The notes under the pieces were generated by a model. It saw only the letters and a list, made by a program, of their open reading frames with translations, did not search any database and had not been told where the DNA came from. Shown in pieces: positions 63,768-64,000 of a stretch of DNA of 64,000 bases. Source of the DNA: Musa acuminata AAA Group. Taxonomy: Eukaryota; Streptophyta; Magnoliopsida; Zingiberales; Musaceae. Location of the stretch: the NCBI RefSeq assembly GCF_036884655.1, contig NC_088331.1, positions 15,455,001 through 15,519,000 on the forward strand, written 5' to 3'. Numbering within the stretch: position 1 is the stretch's first letter; every line of letters starts with the position of its first letter. The translations under genes and the position numbers were made by a program.

Positions 63768-64000
63768 CTAAGCCTGCTCTTTGCTTACATGTTTTAAGCT
63801 TCTCCTTAGGTAAAGATTTTATCAACATATCTGATTCATTCTCATTGGTATGCATATTTTCTAACTATAATTCTTTTATCTTAAGCACATCATGAATTCA
63901 GTGATATCTCACATCAATATACTTGGATCTGGAATGGTACGTTGAATTCTTGGAGAGATGAATATTCTTCCTATTTCAAGCTCAATTCTTGTAGAAACTT
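63768..64000 (-). pseudogene. Tork-like RNase H C-terminus, cut by window end
   Basis: On the minus strand SKYIDVRYH, then after stops and a short break MHTNENESDMLIKSLPKEKL and a TGA near 63768. This is the end of a copia pol, similar to the end at 23545-23709. Confidence 0.8.

Overview
The window is a piece of a flowering-plant nuclear genome made almost entirely of LTR retrotransposons inserted into one another. Sirevirus-type Ty1/copia elements with LTRs over 2 kb, a Tat/Retand-type Ty3/gypsy element, a chromovirus, Tork-type copia elements and a LINE remnant together suggest a monocot, perhaps of the banana/ginger order; that is inference from element types only. No rRNA, tRNA or CRISPR was seen. 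The only plausible host gene is a small Gly/Cys-rich membrane protein at 5505-5822 (minus), with a doubtful terminal exon at 61767-61879.

Layout. 1-1513: LTR of a minus-strand Sirevirus whose body lies outside the window. 1514-10536: AT-rich, host-like DNA with diverged direct repeats (3663-5080 with 7104-8900; 1780-2085 with 9410-9712) around the small gene. 10537-13060: relic Sirevirus LTR and gag (plus). 13601-19462: chromovirus (minus) with one full LTR, cut off in its other LTR by a fusion to a Tork-type copia element (19463-24355, plus) that lost the first part of its 5' LTR. 24356-30183: older relics, including a minus-strand Sirevirus LTR and pol end (25885-28250). 30189-49277: complete Tat-type Ty3/gypsy element (minus; 624-bp LTRs, TSD ACACC), into whose integrase codons a gag-only Sirevirus has jumped (34787-43358, plus; LTRs of about 2653 bp, TSD GGAAC). 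50324-60418: complete Sirevirus with full-length pol (minus; TSD GATGG), inside an old relic LTR. 60424-64000: rest of the relic, a LINE remnant (62446-63057) and the 3' end of another Tork element (63084-64000, minus).

The Tat element is the most interesting object. On its minus strand it carries gag-protease-RT-RNaseH-second RNaseH-integrase in one reading frame with six nonsense codons and no frameshift. On the opposite strand it carries a separate gene (32524-34565) with its own TATA box, two short introns and a poly(A) signal, coding for the putative gypsy-type transposon domain plus a coiled coil. Between that gene and the 3' LTR lies an array of about 21 60-bp repeats that already shows a 360-bp higher-order unit.

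The two complete Sireviruses look like an autonomous/non-autonomous pair of one family: same PBS, termini, LTR repeats and tandem polypurine tracts, but one has only gag. By number of LTR differences, counted by eye, the insertion order is: relics, chromovirus (about 7% different), Tat element (about 2%), full Sirevirus (about 0.4%), gag-only Sirevirus (about 0.2%).
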